Below, one piece after another: positions 9,288 to 17,550 of a DNA stretch of 25,102 nucleotides. Numbering within the stretch: the stretch's first letter is position 1; each line of letters starts with the position of its first letter. This DNA is from a virus. The notes beneath the pieces were generated by a model that saw nothing but the letters and a program-made list of their open reading frames with translations, ran no database searches and was not told the origin of the DNA. The stretch lies in the IMG/VR virus record IMGVR_UViG_3300044293_000677, positions 1-25,102 of that record; one strand, given 5' to 3'. Made by a program: the position numbers and the translations under genes.

Positions 9288-11119
9288 TGAACTTAATTAT
9301 AAATGAATTTAATAACGCTGGACTAATATTTGACCGTATAGTTAATGATAGCTTTGAGCTTCCTTTTAGCTACGAACAAATTGCCATACAACCTAATGAC
9401 CTGGCTATAGCATCAACTATAAATCAAAAATTAGAAAAAGTTTATATAAATTTTCTCTATCTTTACAAGCTCTGTAATGTAGCAAATTATGAAATTCCAA
9501 AAGAATATACCGGTTGGGTAGGATGTACCGGTACAAATACGTCACCGGCAAGCACATTTCTGGTAACTAAGTTTGCTAATACGTATTCAATAAGCTCTGC
9601 TGTTAGCTTTGTTAGCGCTGGTAATAAATTTTCTAAACTAAATGATAGTCGTCGCGCAGTTTCTTTTTCGAGTAATTTATTCAATTCACCCGTTCTTGTT
9701 GCAGCGAACAATAATACTCTTACCTTGATAGCTTTCTTTTACGACTACACAGTACGTAGTTTAATGGGTGAGCCTTTTGTTATTTCACAATCAGTTATTG
9801 ATCCGCTCTCGGGTAGCTTGTCTTTTAGTAATATTACAGGGTTAGCTGTTGATTCAAAAGAAGAAATAATTTTTGTTGCAGATCAAAATTTAGGTAACAT
9901 TTATGCATACGATATAACAGATACCATATCTTCAGATATAATACGGTCCAAAAAAATATTTTTATCTGATTTTATAGGTGGAAAAGGCACAGCGTTTGAC
10001 AATACAAAATTTAACCTACTCAATACTATCGCATATACAGGTGATGTGTTGTATGCAGAAGATTCTGGAAATAAATGTATAAAAGTGTATGACAAAAACT
10101 TAAATTGGCTGAATACTACTATCTTAAAAAATCTATTTAGCGATATAGAGAGGTTCAATGTAATGACCTATAATAAAGCTAACAACCAACTATATGCTTG
10201 TAGTAATAAAAAATTATATGTTTTAGATATTACCACAGATCATCAAATCTTATCAGGCACTACATACAATTATTCAAATATTGTTTTAGGTACAGATAGA
10301 ATAATAGATTTAAAATTCTCTAATTATGATCCTAGAATTTTTTATATATTAACTCAACAAAGCTTAATTAAGAAATGGACAACTAAACTTAATGCAACTA
10401 TAGGAATTTATCCAAATAATAATTTACGCTCTAATACCTTTAAGTGGTTAACCAATGTAAGCAATCTATCGTCTGATACCTTATTATTGTACAACACTTC
10501 AAGTAATTTGTCTAGTAGTAATATAGCGCTTTTTGAAGATAGTCTAGACTTGGTATCGCTATTGAAGGATAATGATTTCACAGTATATGCAAAAGATGAT
10601 ATTTTGATCAATAAGGATGAATACAACCAGGCGTGGGTATATAGTAAGTCGTTTAAAAAAATTCTCTATAATATACTTCGTCTTACCAGTAATATTGGCT
10701 ATCGGTTTTTTGAAAGTAAGACAATATCAAATATTAATACATATTTTACAAAAAGATATAATACTTTTTTTACTACTGATACAGCTGTAGATGTAAATAC
10801 TTTTGCAAACGTGTGTGTAAACGAAAATTTTCAAGCTGCAACACTTAATAGAAATTTGAAAAAGATATACGATTATCAATATCAAATATTAACTTCAGTA
10901 GTTAATCAGGAAAATATTAAGAAGAACTTACTACCCACTACTGTTCGTGGTAATAATCGTATGTTTGATTATACAATTTATTACCAAGGAAATGGTATTT
11001 CTATGAATCCAAATGGGTTTAAGATGTATAGCAATACAGACGGGTTTGTTGGCCCAGGTGATCTGACTATTTCAAGTTTAGCACCTTATAGCAGTGGAGG
11101 TGGCATAATTATTATATAA
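9287..11119 (+). CDS. Virion protein with NHL-like beta-propeller and shared Gly-rich C-terminus
   Basis: The product has 610 residues; its ATG overlaps the preceding TAA. The N-terminal 100 residues carry a helical segment and a VGCTG motif. Residues about 135-370 contain blade-like repeats typical of NHL or six-bladed propellers, such as GLAVDSKEEIIFVADQ followed by GNIYAYDI, then VLYAEDSGNKCIKVYD and QLYACSNKKLYVLDI. Residues about 430-560 look helical. The last 50 residues (YYQGNGISMNPNGF ... DLTISSLAPYSSGGGI-x-I) match the C-terminal module of the proteins coded at 4909-5871 and 11879-14014. I infer a tail or fibre component; a propeller could bind glycan or protein. No enzymatic residues are evident. 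Confidence 0.8.
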   Translation: MNLIINEFNNAGLIFDRIVNDSFELPFSYEQIAIQPNDLAIASTINQKLEKVYINFLYLYKLCNVANYEIPKEYTGWVGCTGTNTSPASTFLVTKFANTYSISSAVSFVSAGNKFSKLNDSRRAVSFSSNLFNSPVLVAANNNTLTLIAFFYDYTVRSLMGEPFVISQSVIDPLSGSLSFSNITGLAVDSKEEIIFVADQNLGNIYAYDITDTISSDIIRSKKIFLSDFIGGKGTAFDNTKFNLLNTIAYTGDVLYAEDSGNKCIKVYDKNLNWLNTTILKNLFSDIERFNVMTYNKANNQLYACSNKKLYVLDITTDHQILSGTTYNYSNIVLGTDRIIDLKFSNYDPRIFYILTQQSLIKKWTTKLNATIGIYPNNNLRSNTFKWLTNVSNLSSDTLLLYNTSSNLSSSNIALFEDSLDLVSLLKDNDFTVYAKDDILINKDEYNQAWVYSKSFKKILYNILRLTSNIGYRFFESKTISNINTYFTKRYNTFFTTDTAVDVNTFANVCVNENFQAATLNRNLKKIYDYQYQILTSVVNQENIKKNLLPTTVRGNNRMFDYTIYYQGNGISMNPNGFKMYSNTDGFVGPGDLTISSLAPYSSGGGIIII

Positions 11120-11126
11120 GGACCTT

Positions 11127-11882
11127 ATGGCAGGAACATTTAAATTTCATAGTAAATTACATCGGGCTAGTCACCACACGGCTGCAACAAATATTGCAGT
11201 AGACGCAGGTCTAGATTCTATTGCATCACAAGATTTACCATTTTTAGGTATATTTTATACCATATTAACTGATAACAATAGAACCTACAATATACCTACT
11301 AATAGCTTTGAGTGGTGGTCTACCTATAGTACGGTAAACACCCTTTCTACTAACTGGGCTAATACTCTATCTCTATATACAACAGTAAATTCATTATCTG
11401 ATGCATGGAATTTGGGTTATGTCGGTTATACGGTTTTTAATCCCAATAGTGCTAGTTATACATCTGTTTATACAACAGTTCAAACATATAGCGCTGAATG
11501 GAATTCGCCTTATATAATGTATGTTCAGCAGGTTCAGGAGTATACTGCATCAAAAACTTTTAGTGGTACTAATTTAACTAATATAACTGCACCTAGCACA
11601 GTTAGCTGGGATCTAAATTATAACCAATGTACATTCTTGACTATGACAAGCAGTTATTTTATTGCTAATCCTTTTAATATGAAAAAAGGCGGTATTTACA
11701 CACTAACCTGTGTACAAACTAATGTTGGAGATAAGGATGCAAAATTTGATACCGCTTATAGATTTAACGGCACTCCATTATTAGAAAACATTATTAATAG
11801 GGATGCAAGTACGCGTACTGTAATTACTTTTGTTTCTGATGGAACCTTAATGTATGGAGACGTTACAAAATACCTTGAATGA
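11127..11882 (+). CDS. Short tail-fibre protein, paralogue of the following gene
   Basis: The product has 251 residues with a good ribosome binding site (AAGGA at 11118-11122). The N-terminus has a His-rich module (FHSKLHRASHHT, then GLDSIA and PFLGIFYTI) shared with the next gene, and is probably the part that docks to the baseplate or a partner. Residues about 65-135 hold three imperfect repeats of the form YSTVNTLSTNW, YTTVNSLSDAW and YTTVQTYSAEW, like the repeats in trimeric phage fibres. The last 90 residues form a beta-rich C-domain (SWDLNYNQCTFL ... GGIYTLTCVQ ... FVSDGT) that also aligns with the next protein. It overlaps the next gene as ATGA. I infer a short fibre or fibre base segment; no enzymatic domain is visible. 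Confidence 0.8.
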   Translation: MAGTFKFHSKLHRASHHTAATNIAVDAGLDSIASQDLPFLGIFYTILTDNNRTYNIPTNSFEWWSTYSTVNTLSTNWANTLSLYTTVNSLSDAWNLGYVGYTVFNPNSASYTSVYTTVQTYSAEWNSPYIMYVQQVQEYTASKTFSGTNLTNITAPSTVSWDLNYNQCTFLTMTSSYFIANPFNMKKGGIYTLTCVQTNVGDKDAKFDTAYRFNGTPLLENIINRDASTRTVITFVSDGTLMYGDVTKYLE

Positions 11883-14014
11883 GCAATACATTATTTCACA
11901 ACAAATATCATCTAACGAATCATCATACTGTTTCGAGTGGTGGCTATCCTGATAGCGGAATAGATCCTATTGCAGGCCCAGAAGATCCATTTCTGGGTAC
12001 TTTTTACAATATTATTCAATCTAGAACCCCAAACATAACAACTAATAGTGTAGAGTGGTATTCAACTTATACAACTTTATGCAGCAATAGTGGTACTTAT
12101 TTTCTATATGTAACAACCCGCAACACGGTTACAGCCTTAAGCTCTAACTGGCAAGGTGGTGCTTCTTTCTACCAAACCTATTCCCCTCTCTCAGGTTCGT
12201 TAAATAGTCTTTATACCTTTACAAATTCTAATAGTTCTAATTGGCCGTTTTTAGCAACAACATTAAGACTTAATATACCTCAAGAAAGTACCGGTGCAAA
12301 AACGTTTGATGGCGTTACTCTTACCCCTACAACATTGTCTGCAGTGATATTTGCAGATTTTCTTAACGGGCTTACAAATGCAGTTTTATTGACAGGAAAC
12401 TTTGGAACATTTTATAGAAATTCATCCGCTTCTTATACCGATTACAACGGTTATATACAGTTTGTTGATATTAATAAACCAAGATCTGATTATCTGTATA
12501 GTACTGCAACTAGCGCTTGGGAGCCTCAGGGATTATTAATTGAAAGAGCAAGAACAAATTTAATTGTCCGTAGTGAAGAGCTTGATGATGCGGTATGGGT
12601 AACTGAAGGTAGTGTAGTGTTAATACCAGATGTAGTTTTATCGCCATCAAATCTTCTCTCAGCTGATCAATTAATAGTAGGGAATCCAAGCTCGAATAGC
12701 GGTATATATCAAACTATATCAGTTAGTCCTAACAAAACATATACTGCATCTGTTTATGTAAAGCTAGATACTCTACCCGCAGAATTCTATAAAATTGCAT
12801 TATATGATGTCACAAATGCTGTCTTTTTTGCACAGGATGTAACACCAGATATTATACCTAATAAAAACACGTGGTCAAGAATAGTATATACCTTTGTTGC
12901 TCCAGCAGGTTGTAATAGTATCAGATTCTACCCGTATGCAAATACTTCACCTACTGTTGGTAATTTATTTTTATGGGGGGCACAAGTCGAAGAATCACAG
13001 TATGCATCATCCTATATTCAAACAGCAGATGCTATATATACTAGGGAAACCGAATATGGGTATTTGTCGGGTGATGTCTATAATAATGCACAAGGTACAT
13101 TTTTATTTGAGACAAAACTAGTCGGAGTAACAGCAGATACCGGTTTTACAATACTAAGATTTTTTGGTAAAGATGCATTAAATGTAGATAATGATATATT
13201 TTTAAGGTATTCGGGTCAGCGTAGCGTAAATGCACGAGGATTAATTAATAATAGCTTTGCTTTAACATACAACATCACCTCACCTATAACAGCTTACAAT
13301 TACCCAAGGTCTATCGCTTTAAGCTATAGCAGAAATAATGTTGTTCTAGCTGATTCAGGAAATATAGCTGGTATTGATATTTCTTCACTAGTCCCCAATA
13401 GTCTTAGCAGTGCCTATATCGGTCTATCTGCTCCTGACACGTCCGGAGACGTTTTTAATGGTTATATAAGACGCTTTGCATATTATCCGCGACAACTTTC
13501 TAACAATACCTTAAAATTTTTAACACTTTCTAGTTTTGAATATTCAAATATAGATGAAGTACAAGTAGTGAACTGGAACCTATCATCAACACAAGTTGCA
13601 TTTTTAAATCTTTCTGCAAATTCGTTTCTTCAAAACCCTTTGCAACCTGCAAACAAATTAAAAGGTGGTGAATATATTCTAGTAATAAAACAAAATCAAG
13701 CTGGTAACAATCAACTTCTTTTTGATAGAGATTATGTATCGGTATCAGGCTTAAGCGCGACAGATATCGTTAGTTTATCTTCTTTTAGTGTAACAGTTAT
13801 AAGATTTATTTGTGATGGTAATAAGCTATTTGGCAAGCCAACAAAATATTATTATGGGTTTCCAGACCAATATACATATTATAGTGGTGGCGGAATTGTT
13901 ATTAATCCAAACCCTGCTGGTCTTAATGCTGGCGCGTCTTTTGAACCTAAAGGAGGATTAACTATTGGTGTAAGTGCACCTTATTCCGAGGGGAGCGGTA
14001 TAACTATTATATGA
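11879..14014 (+). CDS. Long tail-fibre protein with inserted carbohydrate-binding-like domains and shared Gly-rich C-terminus
   Basis: The product has 711 residues. The N-terminus (FHNKYHLTNHHT, DSGIDPIA, PFLGTFYNI) and the segment near residues 560-660 (VNWNLSSTQVAFL ... GGEYILVIKQNQAG ... FICDG) align with both ends of the preceding 251-residue protein. Between them lies an insertion of about 380 residues. It has an ERARTNLIVRSEELDDAVW stretch and a jelly-roll-like section (YQTISVSPNKTYTASVYVK), which resemble CBM-type modules of marine phage fibres. A LamG-like part follows (GTFLFETKL, YIGLSAPD, GYIRRFAYYPRQLS). The C-terminus carries the shared module (YYSGGGI ... GGLTIGVSAPYSEGSGITI). 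I infer the main receptor-binding fibre of this set. Overlaps on both sides are ATGA type. Confidence 0.85.
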   Translation: MSNTLFHNKYHLTNHHTVSSGGYPDSGIDPIAGPEDPFLGTFYNIIQSRTPNITTNSVEWYSTYTTLCSNSGTYFLYVTTRNTVTALSSNWQGGASFYQTYSPLSGSLNSLYTFTNSNSSNWPFLATTLRLNIPQESTGAKTFDGVTLTPTTLSAVIFADFLNGLTNAVLLTGNFGTFYRNSSASYTDYNGYIQFVDINKPRSDYLYSTATSAWEPQGLLIERARTNLIVRSEELDDAVWVTEGSVVLIPDVVLSPSNLLSADQLIVGNPSSNSGIYQTISVSPNKTYTASVYVKLDTLPAEFYKIALYDVTNAVFFAQDVTPDIIPNKNTWSRIVYTFVAPAGCNSIRFYPYANTSPTVGNLFLWGAQVEESQYASSYIQTADAIYTRETEYGYLSGDVYNNAQGTFLFETKLVGVTADTGFTILRFFGKDALNVDNDIFLRYSGQRSVNARGLINNSFALTYNITSPITAYNYPRSIALSYSRNNVVLADSGNIAGIDISSLVPNSLSSAYIGLSAPDTSGDVFNGYIRRFAYYPRQLSNNTLKFLTLSSFEYSNIDEVQVVNWNLSSTQVAFLNLSANSFLQNPLQPANKLKGGEYILVIKQNQAGNNQLLFDRDYVSVSGLSATDIVSLSSFSVTVIRFICDGNKLFGKPTKYYYGFPDQYTYYSGGGIVINPNPAGLNAGASFEPKGGLTIGVSAPYSEGSGITII

Positions 14015-15003
14015 TGGTATGCTCTGATGTTGAACCAGTAAGTGCTTTCTATAGTACTAACTTACAATCTAAGATAGAAAGCTATGAAAGACTTGGTCAA
14101 CGTATATGTCGTGCGCTTGGTGCGCCTCTTGTTAATCTTGAGATCCATGCAGATCAATTAAATGAATTTATAGGTATAGCGTGTGAGATGTTTACTAAAT
14201 TTGCCGGGTATACTCAAGAATATCTAGTTTTTAATAGTGAGCTATATGAGAAGGGTGCTGGTCTTCGTTTAGATGTTTTGTTCAGCTTAACAAAAGATTT
14301 TAATTTTAGAGCAAAATTTAAAAATGTATCTTCTGATATACGAGCCCTTTATAATATTGGTAAGATGGTTATTGGTGATCCAGGTAATCCGTATCTCTTC
14401 CAGGTAGTAGATCAAAATAGGCCAACTGAACTTGAACTATTAAATAGTTATGATTATTTGCTAGACGACTATAGACGAGTAATAGATGTAACTGATTTTG
14501 AGGAAGGCAGTAATGATGGAATCAACACATTATTTACTATCGAACAAACTTTAGCACAACAAACATACTTTAGCTATTCTTTGGGTAATTATGGATTTGA
14601 TTTGGTTAGTTGGAACATTCTTAAAAATTGGCTAGATACTAGAGAAAAAGTTTTAGCCTTAAGAAGAGATGTGAGGTTTGATCCACGCACCCAATATATG
14701 CAATTATTTCCTGAACCTCGTGATAGTAGATTTTATGGCATAGTAACAAGCTACGTTGAGCGCCCACTTACCGATATAATTAAGGAGCCTTGGGTATATC
14801 AATATGCACTAGCTTTAACTAAGATTGCCATTGGGTCAGTTCGCGGTAAATATACCAATGTACAGCTATTCGGAGGTGGCACAATTAATTACAACGATAT
14901 GTTGAGTAGTGGCCGTGAAGAAAAAGCTGAATTGGAGAGAAAGCTGTACGAGCGTGCACCTGGTTTTGGAGATGCTGCACCTCCAGAATTTTTTGTTGGA
15001 TGA
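14011..15003 (+). CDS. gp13: Neck protein, T4 gp13-like
   Basis: In T4, gp13 joins the head portal to the tail and completes the neck. The 330-residue product (T4 gp13 is about 309) has two recognisable blocks. Near the N-terminus, ICRALGAPLVNLEIHADQL corresponds to the T4 segment RLGAPIINVELTPDQ and is followed by a helical stretch. At the C-terminus, a WVYQYALALTKIAIGSVRGKY block is followed by GGGTINYNDMLSSGREEKAEL and a final PPEFFVG, corresponding to the T4 tail that ends PPFGILVG. The start is ATG 14011, overlapping the previous stop; ATG 14014 is an alternative. The middle (WNILKNWLDTREKVLALRRD) contributes further helices. gp14, gp15 and the portal gp20 are not in the window. Confidence 0.85.
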   Translation: MMVCSDVEPVSAFYSTNLQSKIESYERLGQRICRALGAPLVNLEIHADQLNEFIGIACEMFTKFAGYTQEYLVFNSELYEKGAGLRLDVLFSLTKDFNFRAKFKNVSSDIRALYNIGKMVIGDPGNPYLFQVVDQNRPTELELLNSYDYLLDDYRRVIDVTDFEEGSNDGINTLFTIEQTLAQQTYFSYSLGNYGFDLVSWNILKNWLDTREKVLALRRDVRFDPRTQYMQLFPEPRDSRFYGIVTSYVERPLTDIIKEPWVYQYALALTKIAIGSVRGKYTNVQLFGGGTINYNDMLSSGREEKAELERKLYERAPGFGDAAPPEFFVG

Positions 15004-15455
15004 AGTTTACAATAAAAAATAGTAAGTACGTTCAGGGTATTTTTAAACCCACCCATATAGAGAAATATAAAGGCCACGACTTACCTAGATATTTGAGTAG
15101 CTGGGAGCTAAAACTATTTAGATGGTGTGACACCAACCCAAATGTACTAGAATGGGGTAGTGAGAGTATTGTTATATCATACTTAAACCCTGTAGATAAT
15201 AAACCTCATCGTTATATTGTCGACGCAGTTATTAAGCTAAAAACCTCCGAAGGTATTAAGAAGTTTTTGGTTGAAGTCAAACCTTTTAAGCAAACTATTA
15301 AACCCTATACAACCCCCGGTAAGCATAAGAAAACTCTTTTGTATGAACAATTAACATATATTCAAAACATGGCTAAATGGGAAGCTGCAAAAAAATGGTG
15401 TAAAAAGAGAGGTTTTGAATTCACTGTTTTAACTGAAAAAGAATTGAGAAAATAA
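15000..15455 (+). CDS. gp4: Head completion nuclease-like protein, T4 gp4-like
   Basis: The product has 151 residues, nearly the same length as T4 gp4 (about 150), a protein needed to finish DNA-filled heads. It has the TnsA/PD-(D/E)xK-type layout: a basic N-terminus, SSWELKLFRWCD, then WGSE (Glu55), YIVDAVI (Asp75) and VEVKP (Glu92, Lys94). These match the acidic and lysine positions expected of this nuclease fold. KPHRYIVD matches the phage family pattern in which a phage-specific loop precedes the catalytic Asp. The start overlaps the gp13 stop as ATGA. In T4 this gene sits away from gene 13, so adjacency here reflects a different arrangement. Whether it cuts DNA cannot be told from sequence. 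Confidence 0.85.
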   Translation: MKFTIKNSKYVQGIFKPTHIEKYKGHDLPRYLSSWELKLFRWCDTNPNVLEWGSESIVISYLNPVDNKPHRYIVDAVIKLKTSEGIKKFLVEVKPFKQTIKPYTTPGKHKKTLLYEQLTYIQNMAKWEAAKKWCKKRGFEFTVLTEKELRK

Positions 15456-15467
15456 CATGAAAAATTA

Positions 15468-15475
15468 ATAAATAT
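15468..15475 (+). promoter_or_regulatory. ATAAATAT motif 3 bases before the gp21 start (possible T4-type late promoter)
   Basis: The 23-base gap between gp4 and gp21 contains AATAAATA, 7 of 8 matches to the T4 late core TATAAATA. Octamer and spacing to ATG are the same as before the gene at 5889. No Shine-Dalgarno sequence is evident, so initiation at gp21 may depend on this AT-rich context. Confidence 0.3.
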
Positions 15476-15478
15476 TAT

Positions 15479-16153
15479 ATGGCTCTAAAACTATTAGTTG
15501 AAGCACCTTATCCAGAAGATCAGTACGAATACGTTATTGAAGAGAAAAACGGTAATCAACCTAGCACAATGTATATAAAGGGGCCTTATATGCAATGCGA
15601 AGAGGTTAATAAAAATAAACGTGTATATGATTCGCATGAAATGGATAGAGAAGTAAATCGCTACATCGGGGAAATGGTAAAAACAAATAGAAGTATGGGA
15701 GAGTTAAATCATCCCACAACTGCTGAGGTTAATTTAGAGCGTGCCTGTCATCTTGTAACAGAATTACATAGGGAGGGGAATGTATATTTTGGTAAATCAA
15801 AAGTTTTAACAACGCCAATGGGTCAGATTGTTCGTAGTCTTATTAACGACGGTGTTCGAGTAGGTATGAGCTCTCGCGCACTAGGCACATTGCAGGAGAT
15901 GAGCAATGGTGTTAACCGTGTTAAAGATTTTAGACTTGTAGCTGTTGATTGTGTAGCAGATCCGAGTTTCCATAAAGCGTTTGTAAATGGTATTCTCGAG
16001 TCAAAACAATTTGTTGTTAGACAGGATGGTAAATATGAAGAAATTTACGATTCATTTAGCAACAGACTTCGCAATTTACCACGTAAAGATGTTGAATGTT
16101 ATCTTAGGGAACAAGTATTAGATTTTCTAAGCAAGATAAGTAAAGTTTTATGA
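15479..16153 (+). CDS. gp21: Prohead core scaffold protease, T4 gp21-like
   Basis: gp21 is the serine protease that degrades the scaffold and trims capsid proteins inside the prohead. The 224-residue product (T4: 212) aligns along its length. YIKGPYMQCEEVNKNKRVY corresponds to the T4 block YIEGIFMQAEVVNRNKRLY. GELNHP gives the catalytic His78, VGMSSRALG the catalytic Ser131 or 132, and VAVDCVADPS the acidic residue around 157-161. The C-terminus is acidic and basic helix, as expected for a part removed on activation. It lies upstream of its expected substrates gp22 and gp23, and overlaps the next gene as ATGA. Confidence 0.95.
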   Translation: MALKLLVEAPYPEDQYEYVIEEKNGNQPSTMYIKGPYMQCEEVNKNKRVYDSHEMDREVNRYIGEMVKTNRSMGELNHPTTAEVNLERACHLVTELHREGNVYFGKSKVLTTPMGQIVRSLINDGVRVGMSSRALGTLQEMSNGVNRVKDFRLVAVDCVADPSFHKAFVNGILESKQFVVRQDGKYEEIYDSFSNRLRNLPRKDVECYLREQVLDFLSKISKVL

Positions 16154-16602
16154 GTAAACAATTAAATGAATTTGTTCCTGCACTAGCAGCCATTGCTGGT
16201 GAATTAGCTGGAGCTGAAGTTGCCGCGACAGCTGGGGAGGGTCTCGCTGGTAGACTGGCGGCGGGTGCCGCCTCTAAGGCTGTATCAAACAAAGTGGAAG
16301 ACATTTTATCTAAAAAAGGTGAAAATGAGACCGAGGAAGCAGGTGAATCTTGCGAGTGTAAAGAAAATGGGGAGGAAGCTGGTTGTGATTGCTGCAGACA
16401 AAAAGTTGTCCAAAAAAAGCGAGATTTAGGGACATTGAAGAATAAGTATAATATAGAGATGAAAGAACGTATTGAAATTGTCAAATTTCTTAAGCATTTA
16501 AATGAAAAAAATTATGCTGAGGCACATAAATATTTAAAGAACATTATGGATGCTAAACTACAAAAAAGAATAGCCGCCAATAAAGGTGTAAAGGTATTTT
16601 AA
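16150..16602 (+). CDS. Small prohead-core-like protein with a cysteine cluster
   Basis: The product has 150 residues and sits between the prohead protease and the scaffold gene, a region where T4-like phages carry small core proteins (gp67/gp68 in T4, there upstream of 21). The first 45 residues are Ala/Gly-rich and helical (FVPALAAIAGELAGAEVAA). An acidic linker holds five cysteines at 68, 70, 79, 81 and 82 (CEC, then CDCC), unusual for a scaffold part. The C-terminal 60 residues form a basic helical block (KFLKHLNEKNYAEAHKYLKN) of a kind seen in other phage prohead-core proteins. Overlap with gp21 is ATGA, and one base separates its stop from gp22. Assignment as a core protein rests on position and composition more than on motif. 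Confidence 0.6.
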   Translation: MSKQLNEFVPALAAIAGELAGAEVAATAGEGLAGRLAAGAASKAVSNKVEDILSKKGENETEEAGESCECKENGEEAGCDCCRQKVVQKKRDLGTLKNKYNIEMKERIEIVKFLKHLNEKNYAEAHKYLKNIMDAKLQKRIAANKGVKVF

Positions 16603-16603
16603 T

Positions 16604-17473
16604 ATGAGCGATATTAAAACAATACTAAAAGAAGCAACACAGGATCTTCTCTCTGATGAAGTTCTTAAAGAAATCGAAAACGCTTTTAATACAAGCGTAA
16701 ATGAAAAAGTACAAGTACATGTTACTAAGGCTTTAACTGAACAAGATGAAGATTATTCTAAGAAGCTAGAAACACTTCTAGAGGCTATTGATGCTGATCA
16801 TACTTTGAAATTACAAAAAGTAGTTGAAGCCATTGATACAAATCATGCAGATAAATTAAAGAATATTGTTGAAAAATATTCCAAGGTAATTAAAGAAGAA
16901 GCTGCTAAATTTAAGAATGAAACAATCAACAATATTAGCACCTATCTCGAGGCTTATATTGATGAGACCATTCCCTCTGAGGAGATTAAAGATGCAGTTA
17001 AGAACAAGCGTGCATTTGAGATTCTTGGTCAAATTAGAAATATTTTGGGTGTTGATGCTGCCCTTGCGAAGGAATCCGTTCGCGAAGCCGTTATAGACGG
17101 AAAGAATCAAATAAATGAAGCTTCTAAGAAGCTTGAAGCCGTTACAAAAGAGCTAGCCACTGCAAAAGCACAATTGGCTGCTCGTGATGCAGAGCTTACT
17201 TTCGAAAAGAAAACAGCAAGTCTCTCGCCCCGTAAACGTGATTATGTTAATAAGGTGATGAACGGCAAATCCGCTCAATTTATTACCGAAAACATTGATT
17301 ACGCTCTCAGTTTGTTTGATAAGACTGAGAAAGAACGGCTTCAAAACATCAAGGAAGAGGCTGTAACTGAAGCCACCTCAACACAAGTTGATCGCCCCGT
17401 AGTAGAAGAGAGCGTTCAAGTTGATGAGAAAGCTCAGATGAACCCTTACCTTGCTGAACTATCCAAATACTAA
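16604..17473 (+). CDS. gp22: Prohead core scaffold protein, T4 gp22-like
   Basis: gp22 forms the internal scaffold on which the gp23 shell assembles and is then digested by gp21. The 289-residue product (T4: about 269) is almost entirely predicted helix or coiled coil and is rich in Glu, Lys and Ala. A helical unit is duplicated (LETLLEAIDADHTLKL then LQKVVEAIDTNHADKL). The C-terminal third has the SPRKRDYVNKVMNG and ITENIDYALSLFD blocks typical of T4-like scaffolds, and the end is acidic (PVVEESVQVDEKAQMNPYLAEL). Several Leu/Ile-x-Glu sites fit gp21 cleavage. The gene directly precedes gp23. From about 17150 on, its codons shift toward the GC-richer style of gp23. Confidence 0.9.
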   Translation: MSDIKTILKEATQDLLSDEVLKEIENAFNTSVNEKVQVHVTKALTEQDEDYSKKLETLLEAIDADHTLKLQKVVEAIDTNHADKLKNIVEKYSKVIKEEAAKFKNETINNISTYLEAYIDETIPSEEIKDAVKNKRAFEILGQIRNILGVDAALAKESVREAVIDGKNQINEASKKLEAVTKELATAKAQLAARDAELTFEKKTASLSPRKRDYVNKVMNGKSAQFITENIDYALSLFDKTEKERLQNIKEEAVTEATSTQVDRPVVEESVQVDEKAQMNPYLAELSKY

Positions 17474-17550
17474 TTTTAGTGTTGAGGCAATTGCCTGATT
17501 AATATTGCAGTTTAACTGCAGGTCGAAAATTAAGGAGAACTTATTTAACT
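17474..17550 (+). promoter_or_regulatory. gp23 leader: two inverted repeats and a Shine-Dalgarno sequence
   Basis: The 77-base gap before gp23 contains the palindrome GGCAATTGCC, then TGCAGTT-T-AACTGCA (7-base arms around one base), and AAGGAG at 17532-17537, 13 bases before ATG 17551. The hairpins may affect mRNA stability or processing for this highly expressed gene. A T4-type late promoter core is not obvious here. Confidence 0.5.

Noticed and set aside
16104-16484. Minus-strand open frame opposite the small prohead gene
   Set aside because: Low-complexity Ala/Ser/Pro product produced by the Ala-rich gene on the other strand.
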